DNA of 64,000 nucleotides, from assembly GCA_031308135.1 (NCBI GenBank), contig JAHLJT010008446.1:167172887-167236886 (forward strand), given 5' to 3'. The DNA comes from Acheta domesticus (lineage: Eukaryota > Arthropoda > Insecta > Orthoptera > Gryllidae). Shown in pieces: positions 23,701 to 35,345 of this stretch. The notes under the pieces were generated by a model that saw only the letters and a list, made by a program, of their open reading frames with translations, was not told where the DNA came from and ran no database searches. How positions within the stretch are numbered: position 1 is the first letter of the stretch; the number at the start of each line of letters is the position of its first letter. The position numbers and the translations under genes are program-made.

Positions 23701-25025
23701 TTGCCATCAACGATATTTTCGGTATCAAGGGCTGACAAAACATGGAATCTGACAGCACATCGTGTTAGAGCGAGTAATTTACTTCACAGAAGACCTGGAT
23801 TTGTTCACATTTTTTATATCAGAACCCTACAATATGAACTTTTCTCATAAATTGTCACAATATGCTGCAATTGTAACTATCATTACTGAGTATGTGCGTA
23901 ATAGAGAAGAAAGTAAACTAATGGTGCTACAAAAGCACAAATTTGCCGCATTATTTGTAATGGCTACGCAGTATTATAATACTCATGCATCTGCAAAACT
24001 ATTTTTAACCAGCTAAAATCTGTCTCCGCGCTTGCAGCTAAAACCACTCATAATTCATATTAATTAATATAATAAAAATAAAAATTGTATAGGATCACAT
24101 TTAAGAATTCAGGATTTATAAAAGATTTAATTGAGAAAAAATCTCTCATTATCAAAATTGCAGATTTACGATGATATTTTTTTTCAATTTACGAAAATAG
24201 AGTTCACCAAAAGTGAATTCTCTCTATTTTCAAAAACTGAAGAAGTTTAAACATTTTTTGGCGTCTTTCTACAACTAGATTGAAGGCTTTTTTTAACACA
24301 ATCTATTCATTAAACATAGATTTTGAAGTAATTTCAATGAATATCTCTGAATTTTGAAAATTATAAATGCATATATTCAGCTATTTTAAAGGTTATGGAA
24401 TATTGTGATTACCTGCAAGACTGATTATGAAAGTATAACGTGAATCGCGTCATAAGAACGTAAGTTCCAAGAAAAGCATCTAAAAAAATTTGCTGCTTGG
24501 AAGCTTTGTCGATTGAAGTTCTATTATAATATCGGGTAGCTGTTATGAATAATCCGAGAAAGTAGCATTGCTAGTTCTTAGATGTCATAGTCTTGACACT
24601 AAGCTTGATGCTGCCATCACCAGAATAATCGCTATCAAACCGTACTCGGCCGCATATTCGCATTCCTTACATTCATTCGGAACCAGAAGAAAATTACGGC
24701 CCGTGATTGGTTGGTATCTGTAAATAGCCGAGCGCGGCACATTCAAATAGAAAACTCAGGTCGCTGAAGAGCACTAACGTCTACCATTGCGGGACGTTGT
24801 GATAGTAAGCCTTGACGAAGCTATGTTCTGGCTGGTTCTGTGTTGTTGATGTGCTTGACGTATGATGAAGTTGGTTAGACAACTGTGATATTTTTTCTCC
24901 ATAATCAGAGTCCGCTTATTGACAATTCTTTACATGAACATTCAGTGAATGATTTACAGATAGAATTAACATGGGTGAAGATTTGCCCTGTGACAGCACC
25001 TAAGATACAATGGAATGTTTTTTAA
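23701..25025. other. No gene seen; family X-like passage
   Basis: A passage at 24170-24370 (for example TTTGGCGTCTTTCTACAACTAGATTGAAGG) resembles tails of family X. The rest was not recognised. An 84-codon frame at 23762-24016 has no motif. Confidence 0.4.
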
Positions 25026-25690
25026 CTATGTGCTATTTATTGTAGCAGAATTTAGGTGTTGTATTAAGGTTAAATACTCATTGCCGGCCATATGAACGAA
25101 TATTGAAGGAATTTTAATATTGTTCTCTTTCGTATCGACTGACGTTTCTGTTATTTCATCTTCTTCACCGAGAGGAGTAAACCTTGAGTGAGTAGGTACA
25201 TTATATTGTACTGGGTTGTTATTGTTCTCATCTGAATTTGTATTTTGGTTATCCGAAAGCTTTCGTTTTTTATTTTCATTATCTGTGGTCAAACATTCTT
25301 TACTGTAGTTTTAGTAAAGAAAGTTTGACTGCGGAAGCAGCTTGCTGGCTTGATCATTTACCTTAGTCATGTTGATAAGCGCTTTGCTGAAAGGCTGCCT
25401 GTTGCATTACGTGGAGTTGTTGCTGCTGAGATGGTAGCTGTAGTGCTGCTGAGGTACTTGCAGCCAAACATATCCAGGTTGATTCCCTTCCGTCAATTGA
25501 GTTGCAGACTTAATTGTTGCACTATATATTGCTGTTGGGGTGAAGGAAACACATGATGTTGGAGAGTTTGAACTTCACTATCCTGAGCATTGTTTACCCC
25601 AGTAGGAGCATTTGAGAACACATTTTTTTGCACTGGATTTAATCCATTGTAATCACATGAAGAGTTAAGAGTATGCATTGCATTAGCAAT
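25026..25690 (-). pseudogene. LINE ORF1 (gag-like) fragment, Jockey-type
   Basis: Reading the minus strand from about 25678, a Gln/Asn-rich region (LQHHVFPSPQQQYIV) leads across frame breaks to KKRKLSDNQNTNSDENNN, then THSRFTPLGEEDEITE and IKIPSIFVHMAGNEYLTLI. A basic/polar N-terminus followed by an 'NRFxxL' motif and a 'PPIFV' motif is the usual layout of Jockey-type ORF1 proteins, which bind the element RNA. The zinc-knuckle region is not found downstream, so the fragment is truncated. It ends directly beside the mariner-type transposase relic. It may belong to LINE-A, but that is only inferred. Confidence 0.5.
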
Positions 25691-25692
25691 GT

Positions 25693-25713
25693 GCTGCCCC
25701 GTGTCGGGGCAGC
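25693..25713. repeat. 9-bp stem GC-rich hairpin
   Basis: GCTGCCCCG, a 3-base loop and the exact reverse complement. It lies between the LINE ORF1 fragment and the transposase relic, near one end of the latter. Confidence 0.6.
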
Positions 25714-25749
25714 CACGCGTTGTCGAGTTGTAAGCTGTTGTTCAGTTGT

Positions 25750-26814
25750 AAGCGGTGTTCAGTTGAAAGCGGTCTTGAATTCGGCACTTATTCGGCACTG
25801 ATCGTATGCCGAAAAAAACCACTGTAGATAACAGCTGAGACACTCGATGTTCACAGCACGGATTCTCGGACTCGACTGCCTGATAACCCCTGCCTTCAAG
25901 GTAGCCCCACAACCAGAAATCACAGGGAGTGAGACCAGGTGATCGCGACGCCCAGCCGTTGGAAACGAACTGCTGATAATGCGATGTTACCGAATGTGTT
26001 GCGGAGAAGCAGCTACACTTGACGAGCAATGTGCGGTGGAGCCCCTCTTGCATGAAAACTTGAGTTAATACGTTTCTCTCCTGGAGGGTGGGTATGGCAT
26101 GCTAGCAAAGCATATCGCAGTAGCGCTGGCCACTCACACTGCACGCCTTTGGCCCTTGAGCGTCAGCCACTTCAAAAAAGAATGGGCCAATAATGAACGT
26201 CGCCATTAAGCCACAACATACGGTGACACATTCACCATACAGAAGAATTTCATACACACTGCCTGCCGGTGAAGATCCCCACACTCGTCAATTCTGGGTG
26301 TTCACATCACCCGTCAGAGAAAAATGTACCTCATTTGTCCAAAGGATGGTCCAAGGCCAAGCCTCCTCAACTTCAATCCTTGCGAGAAAGTGGAGAGCGA
26401 AGTCAACACGTTGTTGAGCGTCTGATGGTGCAAGCGCCTACACCATATGGATCTTGCAAAGATCCATTTGAGAATGGTTCAAAGCACCTTCCGTACAGTG
26501 GCCCACGAGATGTTCAACTGTCGGGACAGCACGCGCACTGCTTGGCGCTCGGGAATTGCGCTCAGCGTTGTCGGCCAGAGCAACGGCGATTTCATCAACC
26601 GCCTGTGGTTCCACCGGTCATCGGCCTCTTCCCGGAGCGACACCCAGTTCCCCAGTTGATTCGAACTACATCATGTTCCGCAAAGGAGGTGGAGAAAGAG
26701 GACTCTTCTGCAATCCTTTCAGCCGTCGATATTCTCAAAGTGCAGCTGCAGCATTACTGTTGTTTTGATGAGAGTTTCACCAATAATGCCCTGCTCCGTT
26801 TGCCCAGAACCATG
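25750..26814 (-). pseudogene. Mariner/IS630-type (DDE_3) transposase relic
   Basis: The minus strand gives an N-terminus MVLGKRSRALLVKL with SNAAAALREYRRLK, then FESTGELGVAPGRGRRPVEP (helix-turn-helix linker), SARAVSRQLNISWATVRKVL (second helix-turn-helix) and FALHFLARIEVEEAWPWTIL. The first catalytic block reads LWTNEVHFSLTGDVN, where SDE has become TNE. ITPFFF-like GLMATFIIGPFFFEV and SVSGQRYCDML follow; the block expected as FQQDGA is not clear. The third block is SPGLTPCDFWLWGYLEG, which keeps the Asp. At about 355 codons the length is normal for the family. Frameshifts and stops make it dead. Terminal inverted repeats were not found. Confidence 0.85.
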
Positions 26815-26999
26815 TTGACTCGTCAACGAGTGCACGGCGACTGGGCCGGTGTGTGCGACTGTTCAGCGCTATGCCTGATCATGGCACGTAGTGGCCATAT
26901 TTGGATCTGGCCGGTGGCGCTGTAACGCGTAGAAATCATGCATCCCATATTCTGGACAGTAATACTAGCAAGTTTGGTACTCGTACTGTAATTTGTTTC

Positions 27000-28800
27000 C
27001 TAATTATAACATGTTCTTTAAGGAAAGTTTAATTATAACCACCATGTACATGAATCTACATTTGTAGTATAAGCATGAAATTAGTTTAGCAAGCTGGTTG
27101 TGACTTTCCAAATAAGCTGACTCTGATAAAGCAGAACAAGAAGCAATGATGTAGTCGACATTTTCTTCAGAAGTTTCACATTTCTCCACCTGTCAATTAC
27201 GTCTTCTTTCAGATGTTGATTCTGGTAGTTTTTGGTATTCACTATTCTGTCTTCGATTGCCATGACACATTCTGCTTTTGGATGTAGCAATTTATCGGCA
27301 AGCCACATCACTGGATTTTTATTTACTTCCCCATAGGAGAGAAGTTTAGGATATCTTCCATGGATTGTCTGTGTTTTCTATGCAGCATAAGTAGATTGAA
27401 TTATTAAAATGTTTAACTCGCAATTTCGTTCGTGGGCATTCAGGGGGGGGTACACGTTGTCTTTTCTTTTGCGACAGTTAATGGCATAAGTTTATCGGTT
27501 GATTTTAGCAACTTCTGACGTAAACATTTTCCTTGTTTGAGGCAAAGATATCTGATATTATCTGTATTAATCACCTGTTACCCATCTTTAGATGCAGATA
27601 GTTTCCTCACTTAACAATTGATATCAAAACAACGCAGCTTTGTGAGGAATCTGTGCAACTCCTCTACGTCGAAATCTCTTCACTTAACGATGCTGAAGGA
27701 GTACGTCAAGACTCACTGCCCAGATATTAATTTCATTTCATAGATTACCCCCTGATACATAGGTGTACTCTCTGTTTACACGTTTCTGTTTTTTCTTCTA
27801 TGCTTATCCTTGATTGCACTGTAGCTTAATCGCTGATTTGCGATTAGGGCTTTGGGTTTCCCAAGTAGTGATACATTTCTTCAGGCGGTAAATTTAATTT
27901 CGCAGCAATCTGTAGTATTATTTTTTACTGTTTCCCTTTGTCGAGCCGAAATTTTATTTCGATGCCATCACTTAAGATCTTTGTTGTATTTATAAACGAC
28001 GTCAATTGATTATGAGACTCCGCATACAATATTAATTCATTCATGTAAAGAAAGATAATAGTCTTCTTGGATTTTTTATGTTTAATCTGTACTTCCTTGT
28101 AGTACTTATTAAAAGAGAAGGGGTGTAGGGCTATCGCGCTAAGAGTGAATCACCCTGGAGTTTTCTTTCTTTTAGCCAAGTTGTCCCTAGTTTTCGTTTC
28201 ACTACATGTTGGTATAATTCGTACCCATCAGGTGTTGAAGAATGTTTTGTATTTTAGGACACACTTTTAGGACGTATTTTCTTCGACTTTACCTAATCAT
28301 TTATGAGGAACCGAATTAACAGCTTCATTGTAATCAATGGTGCCCATGTGCCGGTTTTATTTCTTGATTTGTGCTTGTTTTGAGACCACGAAATCTACAA
28401 TGAGTTGCAAGCCATAACTCCGTTCATCCTTTTTTTATCGTTCAAATCCAAGGTTTTTTCAGTTCGTTTTTAGACAATCTGCAATAACATCCTCCTCTGT
28501 AATACATTCACCACCCCATGGGATATTTTTTCTTGCTGACGATGCAAGAAACGATGACGATGCTGACAATGAAACTTCTCAATCCATGCCGCATGCTCAT
28601 TGAAGCCTGACGAATAAGACCATTTATTTTCCCAGAATGATTGGATATCATTCTCGTTTATCTTTGCGTTTTTATGATCATTATTCTGATCAGAACTCAA
28701 TATTTGCACATTGCATATTTGGAATTCTCTATTTAATTTCCCTCTTTGTTAACTCGTCGTTCTTTTGAAATTGTGCACTTTTTCTTTCATCTTCTATCTC
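27000..28800 (-). pseudogene. R4/Dong-type LINE, ORF middle to C-terminus
   Basis: The reading order on the minus strand matches R4-type non-LTR retrotransposons. FWENKWSYSSGFNEHAAWIE (about 28640-28580) is the linker before the RT. The RT block usually read as AWIDYKKAFDSVPH is here GTIDYNEAVNSVPHK near 28350. The catalytic box normally YMDD reads YMNE at 28036-28047, followed by LILYAESHNQLTSFI. The C-terminal part MAIEDRIVNTKNYQNQHLKE (about 27260-27200) leads to a degraded Cys/His region and SCSALSESAYLESHNQLAKL. Many stops and frameshifts. The 5' part is absent here. Its relatives are at 58.8-60.3 and 62.9-64.0 kb. Confidence 0.8.
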
Positions 28801-29049
28801 AGAGTATGTCGAAGTTTTATGAGATTTTGTTTGCGTGTTTGGTTATTTTGATCGATATGCATCTTTCCTTTACTGTTGCTGTTGTCGTCCGTTTTACTTT
28901 TACGGGTTACGATTTAAATATTTAGAGAGAACACTCGACTTCTTCTGAGTTCATTAATATTTTTCTCACGTCTAGGTTTCCACAGGTTTTTTTTCTCTCG
29001 CTGGGGTTAGGCTACGAGATTTTGGATAGTTTGCTACCAACACCACTTA
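28801..29049. other. No gene seen
   Basis: Nothing recognised upstream of the R4-like relic. Confidence 0.3.
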
Positions 29050-29160
29050 CCGGTATCGGCGAGCAGTAAGGCGAAGCCTGACGGTTTAACGTACTGGTAA
29101 TCGGGAGGTCGAAGGTCCGATCTCCCCTAAGTGTCGGAAATTTGCATTATTCGTTTAGAA
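29050..29160 (+). repeat. tRNA-like SINE head, fragment
   Basis: GGTCCGATCTCCCC resembles a pol III B box (GGTTCGANTCC), and AAGGCGAAGCCTGACGG upstream could be a worn A box. No body or tail could be followed. This may also be a chance resemblance. Confidence 0.3.
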
Positions 29161-29236
29161 TCAGTGGGCTTGTGGTGCTTGTAAAAATCGTAATTTGTAA
29201 GTCGACTGCTCTTATCAGTGTTTTCTGTGTTTTCCC

Positions 29237-29275
29237 TTAACCCATTTCTGCCTAGCGTTACATATATGTAACGTT
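29237..29275. repeat. TTAA-flanked palindrome, possible piggyBac-type end
   Basis: TTAACCCATTTCTGCC is followed by the perfect 18-bp palindrome CGTTACATATATGTAACG (29256-29273). piggyBac elements insert at TTAA and often begin CCC. The opposite end was not found. Confidence 0.4.
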
Positions 29276-29392
29276 GCAGCAGTAACGTGTGGCTACGTTG
29301 CAAAGATTTTCAAAGCTTCATTTTTGTCTCCATGCAGTTTATATAACAGTATATATAACATATAAGCACGATTTTTCATTCTTGAATGCCAG

Positions 29393-29570
29393 ATGTTGGT
29401 TTAGCCGTGATCGCTAAGTCATTGTACATTCCTGGCCAGGGTGTATATATGACTTGGGTCGGTTCGAATCTTCATCTAAAACCGTGCTTAGCTGCTATAA
29501 GCCTGTGGTTAAGTCGGAGAGAGAGGCCGATGTAAAACAAACGGTGGTTTCCCCCCCCCCCCATGACTTA
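29393..29570 (+). repeat. SINE-1, copy 1
   Basis: A tRNA-like head holds a good B box, GGTTCGAATCT at 29461-29471, and a plausible A box around GATCGCTAAGTCATTG. The body (TCATCTAAAACCGTG, TTAGCTGCTATAA, GAGAGGCCGATGTAAAACAA) is shared nearly base for base with 57197-57330. Pol III would transcribe it from the internal A/B boxes. A C-rich run (CCCCCCCCCCCCCC) follows at about 29549-29562. Confidence 0.75.
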
Positions 29571-31052
29571 TCGTTAGGGCCGAGCAATCGCCTATCCCCA
29601 CTGATTAAGAGGAGTATCCGTCTATAATCTGAGGTAGAACCATAAGTGCTGTTGAACATAAAAATATATAAATAATAACAATCTTGTGGAATATTTCGTG
29701 AGCATTTGGTCAACAAGTAGATTCACTTAGCATTCTAAAATTTATTGTTCTTTCATCGGGGTTTGGATATCAAAAACAAATCACTACAAATAATAGGCCG
29801 ATTAATATAGTATATTACCTTCTAATCACAATTTTCTGAGCTCTAAAAAGTACAGATAGGTTATACCGGAGCATACACTTGTATATGCGGATCGGGGAAT
29901 TCTTTCTAGATTACAATCCAATGAATACACATTAATTTCCAGTGAACTGATGTAATGAAATAGTAGCCAAAATTATACATAATACATCAAATAAATAAAT
30001 TGGTCTGCAAAATGAACAAGTAACAGGAAATAATAAAGGTAAACAAATTGTCTCCATTTGAAAAAGAAAGAAATTCTTCTACACATAGAGAAATACACAA
30101 GAACATGACCCATCAATTTGCCAGTAATTATCTCTTCTAAATTCACAAACTGTGAAGTCAATTATTTGATGCATCCACATTTGCGGCACAAATTTCTTGT
30201 TACGCAATCTCAATAAAATTCCTACTGAAGCTAGCCTTTGATCATTGCAACAAATGTGAAGTAAAATCTTTAACTATCATACACTTGAATAAATCTTTAC
30301 TCCAATACTTCCTGAAACTAACACTGAATTTTTTTACATAGGAATAACTATCCCATAGTGCACTGTTACATGCCACGAACTTTGCATAATGTATCTTTAG
30401 ACATCAAATGTTCAAAATGCTTTTAACTATTTGAGCCTCGAAAAGTTAATAATAATATAACGCTAGTAAATCGACTGCTCAATTACTCTCAAAGAAGTCT
30501 TAAAAAGCTTCATTGAACTTTGCTTTGAAAATTCCACCGTCCAGCAAATACCAGGTTTCTCTTACCTGAATTATTCTGACCTTGGCCCTGAACATTGTCC
30601 ATTCTAACTATCGCAACGCTTTGTGTTTCCCCACTTCCACAATTTCTGCACTTCTTCCTGCAGTTTCACGAATTTGTGCAGTCGTGATGAAGAGAATATA
30701 ATTTATTCTGTTTTCAATACAAACACGAACGCTGCATTGAAAAGTTATTTCGTATATGGAGATGCACGCTGCTTCGCTAGATAAAACACCAATACCACAA
30801 AGTTCATCTTTCGACACCGTGGGTGAAATCCGTGCGTAGCCGGCTAAATGCCCCCCGCTGCTCATGCAGACTAATCCACAAATATTTGTAAACACGATCA
30901 AAGGCAGTGGCAGTCTTGCCTGGGATCACGGGCTGAGAGCTGAAGTAAACATAATAATTGCACGCTTAACGTGCTATTCTAATGCAAGCGTGATGCTTTT
31001 ACGTGCTGAATTTGTAGACACAATTTATTCTCTTCTTCTTAATATAACAATG
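29571..31052. other. No gene seen
   Basis: The longest frames (30608-30901 minus, 30864-31103 plus) overlap each other and show no motif. Nothing else was recognised. Confidence 0.4.
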
Positions 31053-32012
31053 CAGTCGACTCCTGTTATAGTGAATTCGGATTTAGTGGACTTCCGGTTG
31101 TAGTAAACTTAAGTCGCTGGTCCCGTTTCATTTACATTACAAATAAGCATAAGAAGACTCGGTTATAGTGAACTCCGAACCTCGGCTACAGTGAACGTAG
31201 GAAATGCAACGTTCTGGAATTAATTCCATCCTGGAAAAGAATCTATCGCCGCTTAGCCGCAAATTCAAACATTAGACAGCTTGGAAAAAATATCGTCGAC
31301 AAAGTCTTCGCTAGGTAGCGGGGCCTGAATGGGGACCTTACTGATGACCTCATGCCACTCAGTTTCATTGCGGAAACAAAGACCGTGTCCTGCGAGGGCA
31401 ACAACTGACGGTGACATTGCGCGATTATTTGCTTCAGTTTCAAACTTGGTATTACTTCATACTCCGCGGGAAGCGCGTTGTATTCTACGTAGGCGATAGG
31501 AAGTGCGTGCCTGTCACAACCCTAGTCTAGCGACACCTCCCCCCCCGCGCCGCGCGGAAAAGCGATCAATTTCATTAGCTTGCGCCCTCCCGCTACCAAA
31601 AGTATTTTAATAGGGGAATAAAAGGGCGTTCGGAGAGTACAACGATGATTCAATAGAGGAAGTGGTATTGAAGGGTGTCTGCGTTATGATGCGAAGGATA
31701 CAGTCTGCATTACGATACTTAAGAGGACAGTGGACAAAGCAAAATCAAGCATTGAGAGAGCACGAACACTGGAGAAGGATCTAGAAATGAAACTAATAAA
31801 AAATGTACAAAGCAAACAATTGAAAATAATAGATATTTGAAGGACAATTAAAGATATGGAATGTTTCAGTTCGTGCTATTATTGTATTTTGCTGTATCTG
31901 TACATTAATAAAATCAATCATTGAGGAGAAATTCTATTTAATTTTGATATCATCGGATATATTGAACCAAAAATATTAGTCTCCAGAAGTTCACTATAAG
32001 CGGAGTCGACTG
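31053..32012. mobile_element. Pogo/Tigger-like DNA element, 0.96 kb
   Basis: The left end CAGTCGACTCCTGTTATAGT and the right end read on the other strand, CAGTCGACTCCGCTTATAGT, are matched terminal inverted repeats. TA follows the right end, and further TATAGTGAACTCCG subterminal words occur at about 31164-31200. This terminus style is usual for pogo/Tigger elements. The interior has no complete transposase. A segment AWKKYRR/NIVDKVFAR near 31290 and a Leu/Arg-rich segment near 31680-31790 could be worn pieces of one, but this is weak. Confidence 0.75.
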
Positions 32013-34562
32013 TAATTTTCCACGTAAGATATTTCAATTTTTATGCTTAGATCTAACTAGCAAAAATTGTCCTTCTGGAACGTTCCCTACTTCTTTAGCT
32101 CTCTAGAAATGAAAAATTGTCAGGTTTCTGTGAGGTTGCGTCGACTCTCGTTTTGGTGGCGACCGTCGATGGCGAGAAACACTAGCGGCGTCGAAGGCAA
32201 TGATGGCGTCAATGATGGCGACTGTTTGCGGACGTACAATGCATGTTGCGCGGTTACAATATAAAGTATTAAATACATTCGAAGAATAAAGACCCGTCTC
32301 ATGAAATGTAAAAGGAACTTCCAACTCGGTGGTAAGGAAAAATCATCGGGCAGAACCACAGTTTCTGCTGTGGAGAATTGATGGTCTCGAGTTGACGCCT
32401 ATTGTATGTTCAGCGCTGGAGGGGCCTTACTAGATTTGAGCCAACAGTTGAAATTTTGAACTTTCTTGCAGAGACATACGCTATCCTTGAAAGCAAGATG
32501 TTATAGGTGATGCGGTTCGCGTTGTTACAGTCGTCGGCACTGATTCGTTGCTGATTTGTAGATGCAGCTTCTACAGTCCCTTTTTTGTCAAGGGCATTTC
32601 CCGGCGTAACGGGAGTATTGGGACGTGTTGCGAAGCTTTTTTAATGCAATGAGAAGCTTTTATGGAGAACATTTGTTTCTGGATAATAAACGTGGGAGAA
32701 CGTCAGTGTCACGGCAACGTAGTAGGAATGTAAGGAAGCCTTCTTCTTGTGTGGTCCCTCAAGTCGAGTAATAAGTTTTCATGGATCCTCGCTGTGGAGA
32801 CGGTTTATAAAAAAAGGATTCTCGGCCGGTGTCTATGAATAAATTGTTTACCGTGTTGATAAGCCGTGGTCCACTTGAAGTCGTACTTCCAGACGTTTTG
32901 AAGAAAAATGCGCGGTCGCAGAATATGTCTCTCCAGTGAGGTACACGATATCTGCTTTAATAATATCAAGTTGCTTCCCACTACTTCCTACTAGAACGTT
33001 CGCTTACAACGGGAAGCCATAGAAATCTACAAGCATTCCAACAATTTCAACAGGAAAGTTTGAAAATTCTTCCCGTTTGTCAGTCGGTGCTAAGCAACAC
33101 CAGAGCTTTCAAAATTATTGATTTTCGCCTGGCGGCAAGTAACGAACGTCCCTGAGGACAAGGCGCGCGTGACGTATGCACAAGGAACGTCAGCGCAGCG
33201 TCACTGGGCACGCGACGATCGATACCAGGCGCCGGCGCCGGCGTCGTCCACCTGCCGCCAACCGCCGCCAGCAGGCGACGAGCCTCCAGTAGTCGGCCAG
33301 CAGCGCGCCAGGAACCTACTGCAGTGGAGGCCTGCCGCACTTGCACACGAAATGTCCACAATAGGACTTGAAGCGGACCACTGCCTATCAGCCACAATTT
33401 CGACTGAACAATGCAAGCATTTTATTGTGTCATTCCACCTATTCTCGTACTGCGCGTACAGAATGAATTCTCTTACTCAGTGCATCATGTTAACGACACA
33501 GCTCCCGCCTTAAACAGCAAGGCTCCAACGAAGAGGCTGTTCGCTATTAAATAGAGGCTGTATACGTGTTGCGTTGTGGAACATTATTTTTTTTATTTTC
33601 TTGGTATGTAAAGAGCTGTTGTACTGCATGTACACCACGCCTGCAGTATTTGTGAAGTTTTTTTGTTAAAATATTTAATTTAGTATTAGCACGTAATTAA
33701 ATACAACCAGTACTGATTGTCTGATAACAATATTGAATAGGAATACGTATCCTCAAGAGTTGAATGAGAATCAATGCTCAAAAGTCACAAAATCACATTT
33801 ACTGTTCAATAGCTTGGTGATAAATATTTTGTTACTCTACGTTTCACGTGTAACAATGGATTACACACATCTTCTCATATTGCAATTAAATTCATCTTAG
33901 AATAAAGAAGCTGGCAATAAAAACAAAAATATTATAGCCAGAGCAAAGAAGAATCTTCCAAAAGGTATATCTTACCAAAAACTCAATGCCACTAAAGTAA
34001 TCCATATTATTTTTTAATTAAAAAAAGAGCTGAAAAAATTCTAAAGTAAAACTTTGAAAACAAAACACAAGATAGAAAAAATCCCAAACCAGTCTCAAGT
34101 TGTCATAAAAATACAGAGAAATTACAAACATTCTAGTAAATAAGTCCATCTGTTGATATTAACCTGTACACTGTCAGCGTAGAGTCAGATAGTTCGTGGT
34201 GAACTTGTCGGAGCGAACGTAGAAGCAGAAGGGGTGCCTTTGTGGAGGGGAAATTGAAACTTGGAAAATAAACGAAGAAAAACGAGTTCTAAATCAACAA
34301 GCGATGGGAAAATTCAACATTATAATAAAGATAAAAACAATAATATAACTAATTATCAACAGGTAAAACATGAATAATTCACGTTATGAAACCAAAGAAT
34401 TTAGTTTATAACAAAACGTTGTCATAGGTCTTGGTAAAAACATACGATTCGAAACATCGTAGTTAGTCTCATGTTTATTAGTGCTTCGTACACCAATCGC
34501 GAGTAATTTCTAGGCAGTCTTAAACTTTTGGGATAGTCAATATAACAAATGTGTAACTGCTC
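32013..34562. other. No recognised gene; GC-rich patch at 33130-33400
   Basis: A 131-codon plus frame (33118-33513) and overlapping minus frames lie in the CpG-rich patch and have no motif. A GGCGTC..AATGATGGCG passage repeats near 32185-32220. The flanks are AT-rich. Confidence 0.35.
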
Positions 34563-34798
34563 TATACTTCCGTTTTTCTTTCTTGGCGCACGAGGGGGTG
34601 TCCATAAAATGGAATATCTCAAGGTATTTCGTGTTGTTCTCCGTTGTGCCGCCAGGAATCGCATGATCGCCAGCACTGCTCGATACAGTTGCGATCATGC
34701 GACTTATAGCGGCACAAGTGAGAACGACGCGAAATACCGTAAGATATTCCATTTTATTGACAGCCCCCCGTGCGCCAAGAAAGAAAAACCGAAGTATA
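34563..34798. mobile_element. Palindromic hairpin MITE, 236 bp
   Basis: The whole unit is one long inverted repeat: the left arm TTTTTCTTTCTTGGCGCACG, ATAAAATGGAATATCT and TCGCATGATCGC reappears reversed in the right arm, and the centre lies near 34680. The arms are close to 115 bp each with scattered mismatches and almost no loop. Each end carries TATA, compatible with a TA-type target. The two overlapping open frames on opposite strands look alike only because the DNA is a palindrome. No coding capacity. Confidence 0.85.
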
Positions 34799-34814
34799 TT
34801 CGATGTATACATGT

Positions 34815-34925
34815 CGAGTTCAACACTGTTGTTTTTGTAACTTTAAACTGATGTTTTCTAATCCTCTCTTTTAATGGGCGCTTTGTATGACCAGTGTATC
34901 TGATTCCACATTTTTTCTTTCCCAT
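34815..34925 (-). pseudogene. Penelope-like GIY-YIG endonuclease fragment
   Basis: The minus strand reads KKKCGIRYTGHTKRPLKERI followed by RKHQF. Penelope-like elements carry a C-terminal GIY-YIG nuclease with a Cys-containing entry and a core of the kind YIGQTxRPLxxRxxEH; YTGHT here would be a decayed version of YIGQT. Only about 37 codons remain, between the palindromic MITE and a family X copy. A chance match is possible but the spacing of Cys, Arg-Pro-Leu and His is good. Confidence 0.55.
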
Positions 34926-34929
34926 AAAC

Positions 34930-35345
34930 ATACATATATATGTAGTATATGGAAAGTTACGTAATGCTGCGAAAAATTGAATTCGAGATTTCAACGGAAA
35001 TACACGTTTTGGGGTCTCCTGATACCAAAAAAATGTGTTTTTCACACCTCCGTCTGTCAGTCCGTATGTTATGAGATTTTGAAAAACTTTCATAATTTGG
35101 GGGTACGTTACATGAAGCCTCACGGACATTTTCAAATTTTTCCCTAAAACGGCTCCAAATATTTTCTTTAAATTTCTTGTAAAATAGAGTAAAATACACG
35201 TACAAAGGTTGCATAGGTCCGATTATCACGGTTAACTCTAAATTTTCGGAAATTGCAAAAGTTTCAATTTCTTTGGCGACTTCCTACAAGTACAAAATTG
35301 AAGATAGAGATTTTTCCTCCAAATAAAATTTGTTCTTCTTAGTGA
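34930..35345 (+). repeat. Family X dispersed repeat, copy 4
   Basis: It shows GGAAAGTTACGTAATGCTGCG, then CCTGATACCAAAAAAATGTG, CTCCGTCTGTCAGTCCG and ACATGAAGCCTCACGGAC, in the family order. The last part matches CACGTGAAGCCTCAAGCAC at 5155 in copy 1. The following passage (GGCGACTTCCTACAAGTACA) belongs to the tail that also appears, inverted, at 41.1-41.5 kb. Confidence 0.6.

Noticed and set aside
23484..23758. Open frames rich in Ser/Leu/Val or Thr/Asp/Arg and a CRISPR-like look
   Set aside because: They come from a degenerate GACAGACGG tandem tract. Units are short and there are no spacers, so it is not a CRISPR array.
31243..31443. A 66-codon minus frame as a gene inside the pogo-like element
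   Set aside because: No motif; it lies antisense in a non-autonomous element.
34537..34851. Two similar open frames of 91 and 100 codons on opposite strands
   Set aside because: They look alike because the underlying DNA is a palindromic MITE; neither is a gene.
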